From NCBI RefSeq assembly GCF_010015445.1, contig NC_053121.1, positions 31,671,434 to 31,735,433 on the forward strand: 64,000 nt of DNA. The letters are read 5' to 3'. The notes beneath the pieces are model-generated. The model was not told where the DNA came from. It ran no database searches and saw only the letters and a list, made by a program, of their open reading frames with translations. Shown piece by piece: positions 38,591 to 52,275 of the stretch. Each line of letters starts with the position of its first letter. Within the stretch, counting starts at the first letter, position 1. Made by a program: the position numbers and the translations under genes. This DNA comes from Perca fluviatilis (taxonomy: Eukaryota; Chordata; Actinopteri; Perciformes; Percidae).

Positions 38591-41500
38591 TACGCCAAAT
38601 CTCACACACACTGCCACCAGGACGGATTGTATTGCTCCGACACAGACTGCAGGTAGGATTTATAGACAGGATAGTTATCAATGGCAGAGTTAATCTTGTT
38701 AGTTGAGTTAAACCACAAAAGACCTGGCCCAAAAAAAACATGCATTATTTGAAGCCAAAGTTATCTAAATGAATAAACAAAACAAAAGAAAAAACTAGCA
38801 ATAAGGCAACTCAAAATGCAATGATCATGGAAGGTTAAACGGCCAGCTAATTGGCTTCACTATAGAGCAACGTATAGATGAGGTGATAATTTTTGCTTTG
38901 GATGTCAAAACTACTTTTTTTAAGTCCTTATTTAACCTTGAGCACCCGATGCTTTCCTCTCCAGAGTTAATTAAGTTTAGTCAAAATCGAGTTAGTAAGG
39001 GAATCAAAAGAGGTTACTCTTTTTGATGATAGCTGTTTAACATAAACATCCACAAATCTGTTGAAAAATCATGTAAGAAAAGGTGCATTTTTACTTATAG
39101 TATACATATAAAGTAATCTGCTGAAGTAAATCATCTGCTCCAACAGGAACTGCTAAAATTACTTTTCATGGTGCAGATTCATCAAAATGTAAACAACTTT
39201 AAGATTACAAATTGCTTGCTCACGCCAATGAGTCAAATATCAAAACATGTTTGACAAATCTTAAGCTCGGAATGTCCAACAAACATTTTATATCCCTGGA
39301 ACCCCTCTATTTGTGTTTTTCCAAAACCTTTGGAAATACAAGATAAGGAACCCTAACAATTTGTGCACAACAGCCATGTAGTCACCGTGTCTGATCACCT
39401 GTACTGTATAATACAATTCACATGCCAAAGGATGGCACCTCTAAGCAGCCCAACCTATCCTGAAAATAACTGACTGAAGTGACCATGCCAAAATTCTGCA
39501 AACAAAAACCAAGCAAAAACAGCCAAGGGCGTTAATCCAGATATGTCTGCCCTAATGGGGATCTTTCGTGTGTCATTTTGGCAGCCACAGCCTAAGTGCC
39601 CAGTCTGCATTCGGCAGATTAATAATGCCATAAAGGTGCAAACTGCTTGTGGTAGGTCATTTGAAACTCGGCCGACTAGTCTGAATACATACTTTAAACA
39701 CTTTATAATTCCTCATTGCCTATTTTGAGTAATAACTCTTCCTACCTCTGACTTCACTGATTAACATTTAACTCAGATGAAAACACTAGTTCTTCTTCCT
39801 CACGTGCTCTGTCTGTGAAAAATGTTTGTTTTTAACAAATTCTTAATTTCTTTGGTGATAATCTTTTGGATTTGAAATGACAGATTTATCAACTTCCATG
39901 GCAACCACCCACAGGACCTCATGATGTTTCAGTGAGAGAAAGCCCATCCCTTTTCTGAGATGAAATAATTCCCAGGTTTATTAGCCTCTGGAAATTGGCT
40001 TCAGTGGGAGGTGGAAAAACAAATCATTTGAATACATACCCGGGTGTCCTAATGTTCATTTCAATGCTGTCACTTAGAAGGGAGGAGGGACAGATAGAGC
40101 GCATTGTGCTGCTGACAGGATTGGCTTTGTGTGTGATGAATGGGGCTGTCACAGACGGTGACAGGTTTGTGTTCAATACATGTGGATGTACAATACGCTC
40201 TGCATCCCGTGACAAGCTGGGAGGCTTTTTGTCCCGATAATCTCCATATTGCTTCATCTCCGGCTGCTTATGGCGGATGTGGTCACTGAGGGGTGTGCCA
40301 TGGCTGCTGCACACAGACTGTCGAACCTCTGGAAGTAAAAATAGGACACAAAGTTGACTGATGTGTTCCCGTTTTTTTTTTTTTTCTTATTGTTTTCGAA
40401 GTCACTGAGAGTCTTTGGAAAATACCGATTGGAGTTTCGGCCTCTATTAACATTTCTTAGGCCCTGTTCACACTTGACACTAAAATGTATCTGAGGTGAT
40501 GAGATCACAAGTGAACAGCCATTGAATACAGATTACAACCGCCCAAAATAAATAGAGCACCCAGGATTCAAACACTCACTAAGCCCCCTTTGGAGGTACA
40601 GCATGAAGTGGGCAAAAAACAAATATATTTGGGTTCTATATATCAACTGCCTTTTACTTTTATGTATCTGATGTAGAATATTAACTGTGAATCACCAGCT
40701 TTTTCCTATTGTGTATTCCCTCAATATAGCAACTACATGTTGATTAAGGTTTGATTGACATTAAGTCTTCCATAACCTCCACATCCTTATGTTTAATAGT
40801 GCTATATGAAGATCCAGGCGGGCATCACACACTAAATGGAATTCATAGAAGAAATGGTTGAAATCACTCTAAGTTATGTTATAATGTATGTTATTTAAGT
40901 ACAGAGTAATACACAGATAGGTGAGAAAAATACCAAACCAGCACAATTTGCTGAAAGGCTGAGGCTGTGCACTTTTGCTGTTAAATAGCATTTTCATAAA
41001 TCAAACTAGGGAAGCTAAAGCCTGACTAAAAGTGCTGACTTGAAACAGATATAGCCACATCTGGAAACAAACTGCACAGAAAACAATTAATGGCAGACAT
41101 GCACTGTAAAGTGGGAAGTAGTCAAAGAAAAACATAATAATGAATAAATGAATCATGATTATCATATATTGCCATTCATGTGTGATGATAGTAGGTCTGC
41201 AGGCTACCTAACAAACACATCTACTTTATATATGCAATATGAGCTATAGGCCAGCAAACTTTGTTTCCACATTTTAACAAGAGCATTAGGAGTCATAATG
41301 TTATTCTAGTTTCCTCCTCTCCCCCTTGCCTCTTCCACTTGGATTCAGTTTAAAATAAAAAGTGAAGATCGTTTGGCTCCGCTGATTAATGTTTCACCCA
41401 ACCAACAAGTATTTTTCTGCCCCCCAAAATGCCTCCACCTACAGAAATACTCCCAAATAAAAAGAAAAGAAACTTAGGTGATCCACAATCACCTAGTTAA

Positions 41501-43281
41501 TTGGGTGAGTCAAAAAGGACCGAACCATCAAAACTATTATATAAACTACAACAAAACCAATATGACCAGCAATTCCACAACTGGGATGCACATAAGTATC
41601 AAAGTGATGACACCACCAACATGGAAAATATGGTAAGACTATATAATAAAATGCATAAAATGAAACTGAGGAAATGGAGAAATTTATTGAAATGGCTCTG
41701 CTGCAGTAAATAAAATCATAGAGGAAGTGACTGGGTGTGAGTGGGAGGGTGAATGCATGCATGTCTGTCTCTCTACAATTTGTATTTATGCAGGCAGACA
41801 GTGTTAAGTGGAACACGGAGGGGAGTGAACTTTTGACAGTTACTGCTGTGGAACAAAATCGGTCAGTTCATCATACAGCCAGCAAAATCTATAGACTTTA
41901 TTGGAAATTGACAGTACAAAAACAGATATTGATTCATGATTACAGTCAATGTTGTGCATGATCTCGGCAGTAAACTATTCACACTGCAGATTCTCGCTCA
42001 GTACCTAGAACATAACAGAAAATGGTTTGGCTGTTAATTTTAGAGTCAAACTGTCGTGATGCTGATTTGGAAAATAAAAATAAAACACAGACACAAAAGG
42101 CTTTAAGTTTTTCTCCGTGGATTCATTGCTCATGGTTGTGATGGAGTATGAGCTTATTCTTAATATTTATGAACTACCGCGACAGAGTAAGTTATGGACC
42201 CAGATCCGGCCAAGACCTTGCTTAGTATTTTCACTCCCTTAATATTTATGCTTCCCTGACATCATTTTTCATCGTTTTTTTTCCTATTGCTATTTTTCCT
42301 GTTTTCCTGTCCCATTAAAATATCTCAAACTGAGAAATGAATGAAGCCAAAAGAAAGGTTTGTCTTATGGGAGAAGTATAAAAGTTTTGTCTGATGGGGG
42401 AAGAGTTTTGTCAAACAAAAAAAGGTTTATGAATTTTTTATTTTTTTTAAATCATTAAATATCATAGTTTTTCCACTGGTAAGTAATGATGTGTTATACC
42501 TTTTCTTTTAAGGTTTAATTTGTTGTAAAACGATGCAAATGTCAGAATGGACTTTGCTGAGATGGATCTCTTGAAAGCATTACGATTTCTGGTTATTGTT
42601 TTTGCTCCTGTAACTATTTGACTGTTTCACAAGAAATTGGTCATAAGTATCACTGCAGGAACTCCAGCGTTTAAATCTGAGCAGTTTTCCCCCGAAAGCT
42701 TCTGACATCAGCGTGACTAAGAAAAGATATAATTGGATAATTGGTATTTCTTTTGATATTCCTTCGCATTATTCGCACTATTTAAATATTTCAGAAAGAA
42801 AGGAATCTTTTCCCAGAGGAACAAGTCCAATCTGAATCTAGAAGGAAATAATAATGATTTAACAGCTGGCTTAAAGCATCCAAACATGTTCCAGTAAGTG
42901 CTGCACGGCTCCTCAGCTGTGATGCAAGTTTAATAGCATATATGTGGACACATTCCTTATTTCATGAAGTTCATTGTAATTGGGCCAAATAGCAGTGTGT
43001 TTGCCAATAATTCTTAGTGTTTGTTTTATCCTGCGGAGGTGAGAGGTGGTTTCTGCATCGTGACAATCCATATTTCACTTTAGGTCTCTATCACAGAAAG
43101 GTATATACATTTACTTTCAAAATGATTAAAACCTTTGGCAGTCATGTTGTCCTATGTGACTATCTCCATCCATCTGGTCGTCCAAGTAGGCAAAACAAAC
43201 ACTGGGAATTACAACTAATCATTTTTACACCTGTTGCTCTCTGCTGGACGTCTAATCTGAGGTAGTCTACAGTATATCCTT
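38591..43281. other. Intergenic, no gene recognised
   Basis: AT-rich apart from the MITE remnant at 40460. The part at 39960-40330 is slightly richer in GC. No domain is seen in any frame. Confidence 0.6.
40460..40520. repeat. Small MITE remnant or hairpin
   Basis: GGCCCTGTTCAC at the left faces GTGAACAGCC at the right over 61 bases. It looks like a deleted copy of a Harbinger-like MITE whose ends share the TGTTCACAC string also seen at 28686. Confidence 0.45.
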
Positions 43282-43666
43282 GACGTTCAACTCCAGGGAT
43301 TGCTCCGGTGTAGCAGGAAATTCCGCCGGCTGCATGTATTTTCCGTTTCCTTCCGCTTTCTTTGTGTTGGAATTTTAAATTTGGTGGATTTATGAGGACT
43401 ATTGTTGACTGCTCCTCAGATCTCTGTATGGTAAATTGAGGCAGCTAGCTAGACTATCTGTCCAATCTGAGTTTTCTCTCGCACAAGTATTTTTGCAACG
43501 GCTCCGTATGGAGCTTAGTGCCACACATGACGATTCTGATTGGTTTAAAGAAATGCCAATAAACCAGAGCACGTTTTCCTCCCATCCCCTAATGCTATGT
43601 GGAGTAGCCAGAACCTCCTTCAGCACACTTTGGAGGAGGGTCTGGCAAAGCGAAACAAGCTCTGAT
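43282..43666. mobile_element. Interspersed fish repeat, class unresolved
   Basis: The block from GTTCAACTCCAGGGATTGCT to GGAGGAGGGTCTGGCAAAGC resembles a very common teleost DNA repeat (recalled from recurring sequence). Near its right end, CCAGAACCTCC pairs imperfectly with GGAGGAGGGTCTGG, giving a terminal hairpin. No protein is encoded, and both borders are approximate. Confidence 0.65.
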
Positions 43667-45338
43667 GTGAACTAATCTTTAGTCTGGAATGAACAATGAT
43701 TCTGAGTTTTATTTTTCAACTCAGTGTCTATTAATAGCATCATACATACAGTGAGTACATCAAACACACATTGCCATGTGGTGGACAACATAATTAAGCA
43801 CATATTTGGTATCAAATAGTATTTATGCAGTACTTTTTATAATTATAGTCAAAAGGCATTTTTTATTCCATGCTCAGGACAATTTATGAATGATTTATTG
43901 AAAAAAAAGAAAATGTAAAACCTATACATATATAATACAACACAATGTAGGCTAAATAAAGAGTGAGCAGAATTGTTAGCTCATATACAGAGAGACATGC
44001 ATAAATAGCATGACTGTGACAGTACGATTTATTGCACCAACCAAGGCCAATCCTAGGCTGCTAAAACCACAACGTGAGTGCAACTACAATACATGTGTTG
44101 GACTTAGAAATATGTATCATTTATGTATGATTTTCATTCATTCATCTCCTGATACTGAGCTGCACATTATCCTCTGTTTCTACTGTAATTTGGTAAAAAC
44201 ATATGCTACAAAATAAAGGTCCACATGCAAGCAAACCAACATTCCTTCAAGCGGACAAGAACGAAGTGAATTCTGGAAGTTTCCCACCACAGCTCTGTCC
44301 TCTGAATATTGACAGGTAAAGTATATACTTTCCTTTCACCTTTCACCTCAACTTTAAACAGAAGATAACACAAACTCAATCACCACAGTCCCCATGGGGA
44401 TCATTCAGTAATAATCAAGGACAAAAGGATGATGCAACGACCACATTCACATCTATAATGTACTCTGGAAATGACCTCATATCCTGAACAAAGATCATAT
44501 AAGATTGTGTGTATATTTAGATCTGGATCATACATTTTCCTGAATGCTTGAAAAGCCATATTATGCTCCAGATCCACCACAGACTTAGATAACCAGCGGT
44601 AAATGCTGTACATCGATACTGATAGTTTTGTATTAAAGCTACCTATAGCCAAAGTTGTATGCCTATATTAAGTATCTTTAAATCTAACAAACAACATTTC
44701 CTTAGGCAATTAAAAAAATTAATTGAAACAGCATTCAGACAATTCTCCAGACTTATTAAATGTACGGAGTCGATCCACAACACCTTTTAAATGTGAAGGA
44801 CTAGTTGACCAAAAGGTGTACAGTAGGTGAATTTCTGCAGCTGTGGTCAGAAGGAAACATCCTAAAAGTACATCAAAACAAACACCTAATATTCAATAAT
44901 GCCGGAAAGTAAATGCAATAAGATATGGGTATTAATCACGTATCATGTATTAATCATCTTATTTTTCTGCAAGTTTCTTCTAAAACACTTTGTTGTGGTT
45001 GGAATACTCAGAAAAAGAAGAAAAAAAAAACTCTGCTCCAATGACATCAGATTATTAATGTGAATTTAAGTAAAAGCATTCCTGGTGTTCTTCATGTGAC
45101 CCAATTAAGCATCAGAAGTCTTACTGTGTACGAGTTGTGTGCGTTTTTACCTTTTGTGGAATTGCTGAACATGATGCACAAAAGCTTGAGATATAACCCA
45201 CGTCTCTGCAAAGTTCTGTCTCTCAGCACTGGATGTGTACTTATCCTAAATATTGTTTGACCTTCCCAGTGCCTGGCTATTACTCTCCTGTGAGTCCCCA
45301 TCACCTTCTCCCAACCTCCCTCTTCCTCCTCCCCTCTC

Positions 45339-45363
45339 TTTTTTTTTTTTTTTTTTTTTTTTT
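45339..45363. repeat. T25 homopolymer within a pyrimidine tract
   Basis: The poly(T) run ends a C/T-rich stretch that begins near 45287. Confidence 0.95.
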
Positions 45364-45539
45364 CCACAGATGGATTTTTTTTTGTAGCATTAATCCCACA
45401 GATCAGGTGGGTTTTGTCAACGTGTTAAACTTTAATACTTTGGGTCATTTATCTTTTACGGCCAAACCCGAGGTCTGTCAGCGACCAGACGAGCTATTTC
45501 CTCATTTGGTTTGGGAGCAAAGTGGCGCAGGAGAGAGCA

Positions 45540-45618
45540 AAGGGGGAGGAGGGGGTGGTGGTGGTGGTGGTGGTGACAGAGTGGAGTGGATTGGGGGGGC
45601 GAGGGAGGGGAAGGGGTT
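45540..45618 (+). repeat. G-rich tract with (GGT)n, possible G-quadruplex
   Basis: Runs of five or more G surround about seven GGT units, followed by GGGGGGGCGAGGGAGGGG. On the + strand several G runs are close enough to form a quadruplex; this is inferred, not shown. Confidence 0.7.
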
Positions 45619-46815
45619 GGTTCTGCTCACCACATAATGAAATCCTGATGTGAAGAGGGAGAGGAAGACTTGGAGGTCGAGGCGCCACACCATCTAAAGA
45701 AAACGACGCCCCTCCAGAGAGGTGGCTTCACTTATTCATTTATGTGTTTCTTGTTTGGAGGGGCTCGTAAAGAGCGTTGGACGATGAGACCCTCATTACG
45801 TACGTTCGAACGCTGCATCAGGGACCTGCCGGGCGCCCAAGTGGACGAGGATAGAATTGCAAGTGATTCATTTGTTGAAAGCTCCCCTGGAACGTGGTGT
45901 GCTCGCACAAGCATTTGTCTTCATTTGCCAAGATATGTACAGTGACATGAGAAGATGGGCCTTAGGAGCCCTGAGTGGGTTTTTTCTCTCATTTTAGAAA
46001 ACCTTAGAAGGCTGGTTGAGTTTGTTGCTCATACATTCGCATGCTGCTGAAAAACAAAAACCTTTTCTCGGTTCATTTAACAGATAAAATGTGGAACGAA
46101 TGGACAAATAATGAGTGTCATAATGCTAGTACATACATTTTGTTTTGTTGTCTGCACAGAAGCCAGTGAACAGTCAGTGCTATATTTCACTGGTATAACT
46201 GCAACATAGTGATACAAGTTTGTTAGTGACTCAGAAGGAGTAAGAGGAGGAGAGCTTGTGAATGTGAGTGTAGGTGGACTGGGAGAGATTATGTTTCGCA
46301 TGTAAATGACAATTGTTAATATGTTTACAGTTGGTTGTTTTGTGGCTTCGTTCACTGTCTAGTCTACTAAGTGTATAAGAAAACTTGTTTTATCTGCAAC
46401 AATACACAAACATATTAATTATCATACATTTCATTTGTTGGACCTTGAATTGTATAACAAAGTGAAACTTTTCTACATATTATAAGCCTAATATGGGGAA
46501 TTTCAAGCACCAGAAGTGTGAGTTTTCTCAAACAACAACAGCACTAGTTTTTGAGTCGTTTTGATCAGTGGTTATGAAGGTCTTTGCTCTGCACTTTGGC
46601 CTGTTGGGGCGTTCATGTTGTGGTCGCTCCTAATCACAGAGCAACTCTCATCATCATTTATATAAATACATCTCGCCATGTTCACTCGGAGTAAAAGGGC
46701 CTTTTTTACTATGATCACTTGAGAAACACACAAAATGCTAAACAACTTAACCCCTTCTGTATACAGATATATCTGAAATGTATAAGGTCATTATTTACTA
46801 ATTAGAATAAAAGGG

Positions 46816-46816
<1 letters not shown>

Positions 46817-46855
<39 letters not shown>
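46817..46855. repeat. (CA)n microsatellite
   Basis: About 19 perfect CA units. Confidence 0.95.
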
Positions 46856-46856
<1 letters not shown>

Positions 46857-47849
46857 AACCATATAAATCTAATGTCTGGTATCACATTCCATGATGTGTA
46901 CCTCCAGTCACTGGGCTAATTACACAGTAATGAAGCTAATCAAGAGTTAAACAGGAGAACCATTCAGCCTTAATGCTGCTGTAATCCTGCTTAAAGCCTC
47001 CACATATCCTTCTTTATGATCTTAAATGGGTCCCAGTGGGCCATTAGAGAGCAACGAGGACGACTATGGCCCTCTCCCTGGAGACGGGGGGCGGGTGGTG
47101 AGTGGAGTGTGTGTGAACTCAGGCCACGGAACAAAATGAAGCCACAGAGGTCTACTGTAACTGTATTCAGAGGTGTAAGGGCTTGGAAGCGGTTTGGTCT
47201 TGTTTATTTTGGGATCTCTGCAGCCTTTCTGGGAATCCAAATGGTTCGGTGTATGTCAGAGGAGATGAGTGGGCGGAGGTAAAACAACACAATAAAACGT
47301 GTGCACTACAGAACCTCAGTTTATTCACTTCATCTGTATATGATGGAAGCAGATGTGTGGGTTTATGGTGCATGCTCTGATCTCTGTATCAGCTGTTACT
47401 ATAACAGCATCACACTGTTCACAATGCCTGTGACCCATTTATTAACCCTGCAAATATCCACTGATGTTGGCAGTTATGGATACAGGAATGCCAATAGGTT
47501 ACTATGTTTTAGTCAGAAAAGGATACAAGTTGTGTGCCAACAGATGTCAGTCAAGCTGTGAAAGGTTGCAAGTTAAAATCAAGGACTTCATACTTGATTG
47601 TACCTGAACTGCTGTTCCACTTGCAATTCTTAAGAGCTGTCAATGTTTACATTTTTTGCAGTAATGACTGCACCTTCCTCATTTGCATTTCGGGGGGAGC
47701 AATGTGCACCAACAGTGATTTTAGTATGCAGGCTTCTATTTTTAAGTGCTCTTGGTTTTTTTATATTAGACGTGTACCAGTACTGCATATTAGGGTATAG
47801 TATAGTCTTTGATATACTGTATATATGCAAGACGGTCAAGGGTGTTATT

Positions 47850-48200
47850 TAGAGCTGAAGTGATTGGTCAGTTAATCAATAATCAACCAAAAGAATGATA
47901 TTTGGCAGGTTTGATAAGCCATTTATTAAAACAATTCTGATAATCCATTATTCAATGCCGGCATTTTCCAAGCAAATATGCCAAAAGTTCTCTGGTTCCA
48001 GCTTCTCAAATGTGAGGATTTGCTTCCTTTATTTTCGTCATAGGTGATAGTAAATTGAACATCTTTGAGTTTCAGATTGCTGCTCTGACATATGAAGTGA
48101 TTTGAATATGATAGTCACTATTTATTGACATTATATTGACAAAAATGGATTAAACAAGAAAATAATCTGCAGATAAATCGATAAGGAAAATATAGTTGGC
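47850..48200. mobile_element. Interspersed fish repeat with degenerate AATCGATTAATC-type ends
   Basis: The left end TAGAGCTGAAGTGATTGGTC and the right end AGATAAATCGATAAGGAAAA, with the interior string TCTGGTTCCAGCTTCTCAAA followed by TGTGAGGATTTGCTTCC, match a highly repeated teleost element (recalled). The left terminus resembles hAT-type TAGGGCTGCAAC. It is diverged and has no coding capacity. Confidence 0.7.
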
Positions 48201-48750
48201 ATCATTTGGAGAGGGTATCTGAGACAACGCTGTGAGTCCAAATTGAGTGAATAATTCTTATTGTTTTAACAAAAATTAAATATAAAAAGAAGAGAAATGT
48301 ATCTAAAATGTACATCAGCAGCAGCTCCTGCACCAACATTCTTTTTAAGTTCAAGTTTGGGCTTTATGTCTGTTACAGATCAATAACGTCCTGTCAATCA
48401 ACAGTAATTGCTCCACACTCTCCCTTCAGAAATCCAATCAACAACAGCAACATATAAAGAGCATTAGTGAGTGTACTGAAACAAAAGAGCACTGAGGAGA
48501 AATGATGTAATGGAATGCATTGGATGGAGACTTTAGCCAATGAGAACTGACAACGTCACCGGCGTCACCTCCAAACAGAGTAAAGCTGCTGTGAAGATGA
48601 ACACCTGTGCGTCGCAACCGATGGTGCGACGTAAAAACTGTAACGGTGCGTTCGAGGACAGCTTGGAAAGAATATTCTCAACGAGTGACACCCAGTACCA
48701 ACACTGACGCTCTCTAATTTGATAGACGCAGGGATGCGCACGCGCGCGCG

Positions 48751-48787
<37 letters not shown>

Positions 48788-51700
48788 CAGAGCAGGTGGG
48801 ATAAGAGGGCTCCTCACCTTTACGCACATTAAACAGCAAATGGGTATATCTATTTTTTCTTCTTTTTTTAGTAAAACATATAGTCTCCTAAATATTCATT
48901 TGTATTATTTATTTTTCATATTGTTGTTTTTGTTATTAGGCATTCAGCCAGCCTATCACTTGAATTAACATTATTTTTATCCTGTTTAATCCAATATTCC
49001 ATTTAGAGATGTTCACGTTTTGACTAGAAACACTTGTGCTGCAAAAAAAAGAAAAAGAAAAAGAAGTGCCGTGGAGCCTTATCAATGTCCACCTTGATCA
49101 GGCCCTTCAGTCCGCCACACAGTGTCTTTTACAGTAGAAAGGAGCCGGTTAAGAACGGAAACAAACACACCCACAGCGCCACGAGAAGCCTTCTCCTGTA
49201 TCATGTTCTACCGAGAGGCGTTTACAGCTGTTTTGTTTCATAATACAGGACGACACGCTGCGCTGTGAAAGCTGCCTCTTTACAACAGCAGTGGAGACAA
49301 AAACGCAGCCATTACAGATTAACTATAATAATGGACCCCAAAATAAATTACTGGTTTTAGAGTATTTTTGTCTCTCCAAAAATCTGAACGGGACTGACAG
49401 AATTTACGGTATTAAGACCTTATTAAACTCTATGCTATTTTTGTCTTCAGTGAAACTGTGGTATATAATATTGTTATGGAGATTTATTTATGGTGTTCTA
49501 CGGTGACATTGAAGGCTATTTTATTTTATTCTGTCCCCTGTAAAATGTGCTGTACTATTTTTCCTAATAAGAACGTTTGTACTATAAGATTTGTATAAGT
49601 TGGCTCCTTTCGTCAGGATTTTTTTATTTTAATTTAGATAGGAATTATCGATGAAAGAAAGACAGAAGGTGAGTCTTAAATAAAAATATTTGCACCTATA
49701 ATCTCTCCCCTGCAGATTTTGATTGTATTGCCTTGTGCATTTGTCTTGTACTTGACAGTGTTGCAACTCATCGAAATTGAAGAAAAAAAAATGCATTAGA
49801 AATAATTTTCCCTCCGCTTTTTTCTGTGCAAAACACACCTGAGTCGCGGCGATAGGACGCTTCACAGACCGTCGCATGGAGAGATGAGCTGTAACGCGTT
49901 ACAGCCCTGTAACAAATTACATTTTCAGGATAATGATAGCAGTAGTTGCATTTGTCACCACCTTCTTCGAGTCTCCGATGGAGGCTGAATTGGATCCTTT
50001 CCCTGAGATTCCCGGACTGCTCTGAATTAATTTGGTGATTAATGACTGAACGACTGACCTTCACCGGATGGGAATTTTTTTTCCACTGCTTTGATTTGAT
50101 CGAGCTAAAGGATGACACGAACACTGCACATTTGCCCCCCTGGTTATTAATAGGACCAGTGATTTTTAAATGTAAGAGAGGCCGAAATGCAATACGCGTG
50201 GTGCTGTTTGATAAATTGCACCTCACAAAGGGATACCTCTAATAACATTCACTTAAAGTGGCTAAATGTAACGCACTACTTTTTGGAGTGATGGAGCCGG
50301 CTACTGATAGGAGGTAAAAGCGAAGCGAATCATCCAATTAAATCCCTCAAAAGCTGGTGATTGATGGTGTCAGCCGCTCTGCTTCTAATTAACGTTTAAA
50401 TTAAGTCAAAGAAAAAAAAAAGGAACTTTCTCACCATCGCTGGTTCACTTCAGACCTTAATGCCCATTGGCCTGCTGTTTGGGGAGGTCTGAGGGCTATT
50501 CACCATTAAACTAAATTTGAGGTTAATAATCTACAGCAGAGTGGGGCCAGATGGTCTACAGTGTCCGGTCCACTTTTATCGTCCTGGACATCAAATGTGT
50601 AGAATTAAAGAGTAAAATAAAATCAGCAGGTTTTCTTCCCTCTCATGATCAGACATGACCCCAGTGTGGAGCACAGAGGCCTGCAGGGATAATGTGAAAC
50701 TACACAAATCTAGTCGAAAGACTATGAAATAGTCTTTGAAAAAGACTACTATAATTTCTAATTCAAACAAACGAACGCTCTTTCTGTTAAATAAGTCTTT
50801 TCATTTTCATATTTTGACTTTTGACTGTGACAAATGTGCAATAAAAAAGCACTGCGTGATCATTATGGGTTGCACCATAAATACCCTTTATATTCCAAAC
50901 TCATTTTGAATTCATGTGCCAAGGTAAATCACAATCATTGTGATATTAATATCCAGTCAGACCTGCAGCCGAAATGTTCAGCTACCTGCACTTTTTATCA
51001 AAACGATGCACGTTCCGTCCAAATTCCCAAATTTAATTTATCTCCACAAACTCGTGCTCGTTATGGAGAAATATATATTCAAAGCAGCCACAAAGGGTGG
51101 ACCTCCGAGGTAGCTAATAGAATTTCCTGCTGTTTTATAACTCTGTCCCTAAACCAATGTCACCATATGCTCCTGTTGGCACAAGACTCTCCGCAGTGGC
51201 TTCCTGGGCGGCAGGCTTCATCCAAATGGGTCGAAATAATCTGATAGTATTTTTTGAAGAAAAAAAAACCCAACAACTAGTAATTGCCATTTGTTTAATT
51301 CAGCCTGTGGCTTGTATCAGAAATTGGAACATAGATTATAATCCAGATGCTAAAATATAAACTAAAGGTAGATCTTGTCAGAATAAGGGTTTGTTCCATT
51401 TCTCGGATAAATGTTGCTTTGCTTCCTCTGCACTTTTCTTATAACTGCAAAATGTATATTTCGTTCTGCCTACAGGTTATATGCAATCTATTAAATGCAA
51501 TTAAACGAATAAATGACCTAAATGTGTTGAATTTGACAAGCCTTAAAAAAGGTGCATGTGTTTCCTCGGAGCAGACGTACCTGCTGCTCTTCTCGGCGTC
51601 CACCTCGTCCCCGTTTTGAGTCTCTAATCCGTTTCTCTCTTTCCATCCTAACCCCCTATCAGTAAAATTCCGTGCTCAGACTCTGCTCAACAGCATGGCG

Positions 51701-52219
51701 TCACCTTTGTAATCCGCATTTCACGCTACGCATTAAATTACACTGTAACTCTGGATTTTACCTGCAGGGTCATATTGACACAAAGGAATACCAAGGGAAC
51801 ATAATATAACATAAATAAACAGCATGAACATAAATGGATAAAAAAAAAATCAACTCTAAAATGTGATTTTCTGCCTTTTTTCTTTATATTTTTAAAATCT
51901 TAAATTGCAATGTTTGGCTTTAGACTCTGAGATGAAATATTTCTAAAATATCCAGGCGGCTATTAGACTGACATTGAAAATAAATATGAACATCATTTAA
52001 AAATATATATATGTATATAAAGAGCTATTTTAGTTTCAAATTAAAAGCAGGCTAGATAGATATCTGTGGTCATAAATAAAAAATCCATCACCTGTCGTGT
52101 TGATAGGTTAACCTGAACAGCTTCTGTTTAGTTGTAGGCAAATCATTTTAATAGACTTCACAATCAGGTCCGTAGATGTGTTCTTTGTGGCTATTTTAAG
52201 CCATGTTCCCGTGCAACAC
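48201..52219. other. Upstream flank of lbx2, candidate enhancer sequence
   Basis: No coding sequence. About 49900-50420 is dense in homeodomain-like sites, including a PBX-HOX-type TGATTGATGG at 50358-50367, GGTGATTAATGAC near 50033 and TCTAATTAACG near 50385. Confidence 0.5.
48737..48784. repeat. (CG)n-(CA)n alternating purine-pyrimidine tract
   Basis: GCGCACGCGCGCGCGCG runs into TACACACA and about 14 CA units, nearly 50 bases of strict alternation, a sequence class able to adopt Z-DNA. Long CpG runs are unusual in this AT-rich window. Confidence 0.9.
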
Positions 52220-52275
52220 AGTGTTTAATGCGCACATTACGCATAACGCTCTATATGCGTAATTACGCACGAAAC
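52220..52275. promoter_or_regulatory. Cluster of ATTACGCA-type sites 0.7 kb upstream of lbx2
   Basis: ATTACGCAT at 52236-52244 and ATGCGTAAT at 52255-52263 are a perfect 9-bp inverted pair. A further ATTACGCAC overlaps the second at 52262-52270. Three closely spaced copies of one octamer suggest a transcription-factor site cluster. The factor is not identified. Confidence 0.35.

Larger units (their letters stand above)
43667..47849. other. Intergenic, no gene recognised
   Basis: Holds the pyrimidine tract and G-rich tract near 45.3-45.6 kb and a CA array. A 91-codon frame at 45670-45945 matches no family I know. Confidence 0.6.

Noticed and set aside
45670..45945. A 91-codon frame in a GC-richer region
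   Set aside because: No identifiable motif. The region is better explained by low-complexity sequence and possible noncoding function.
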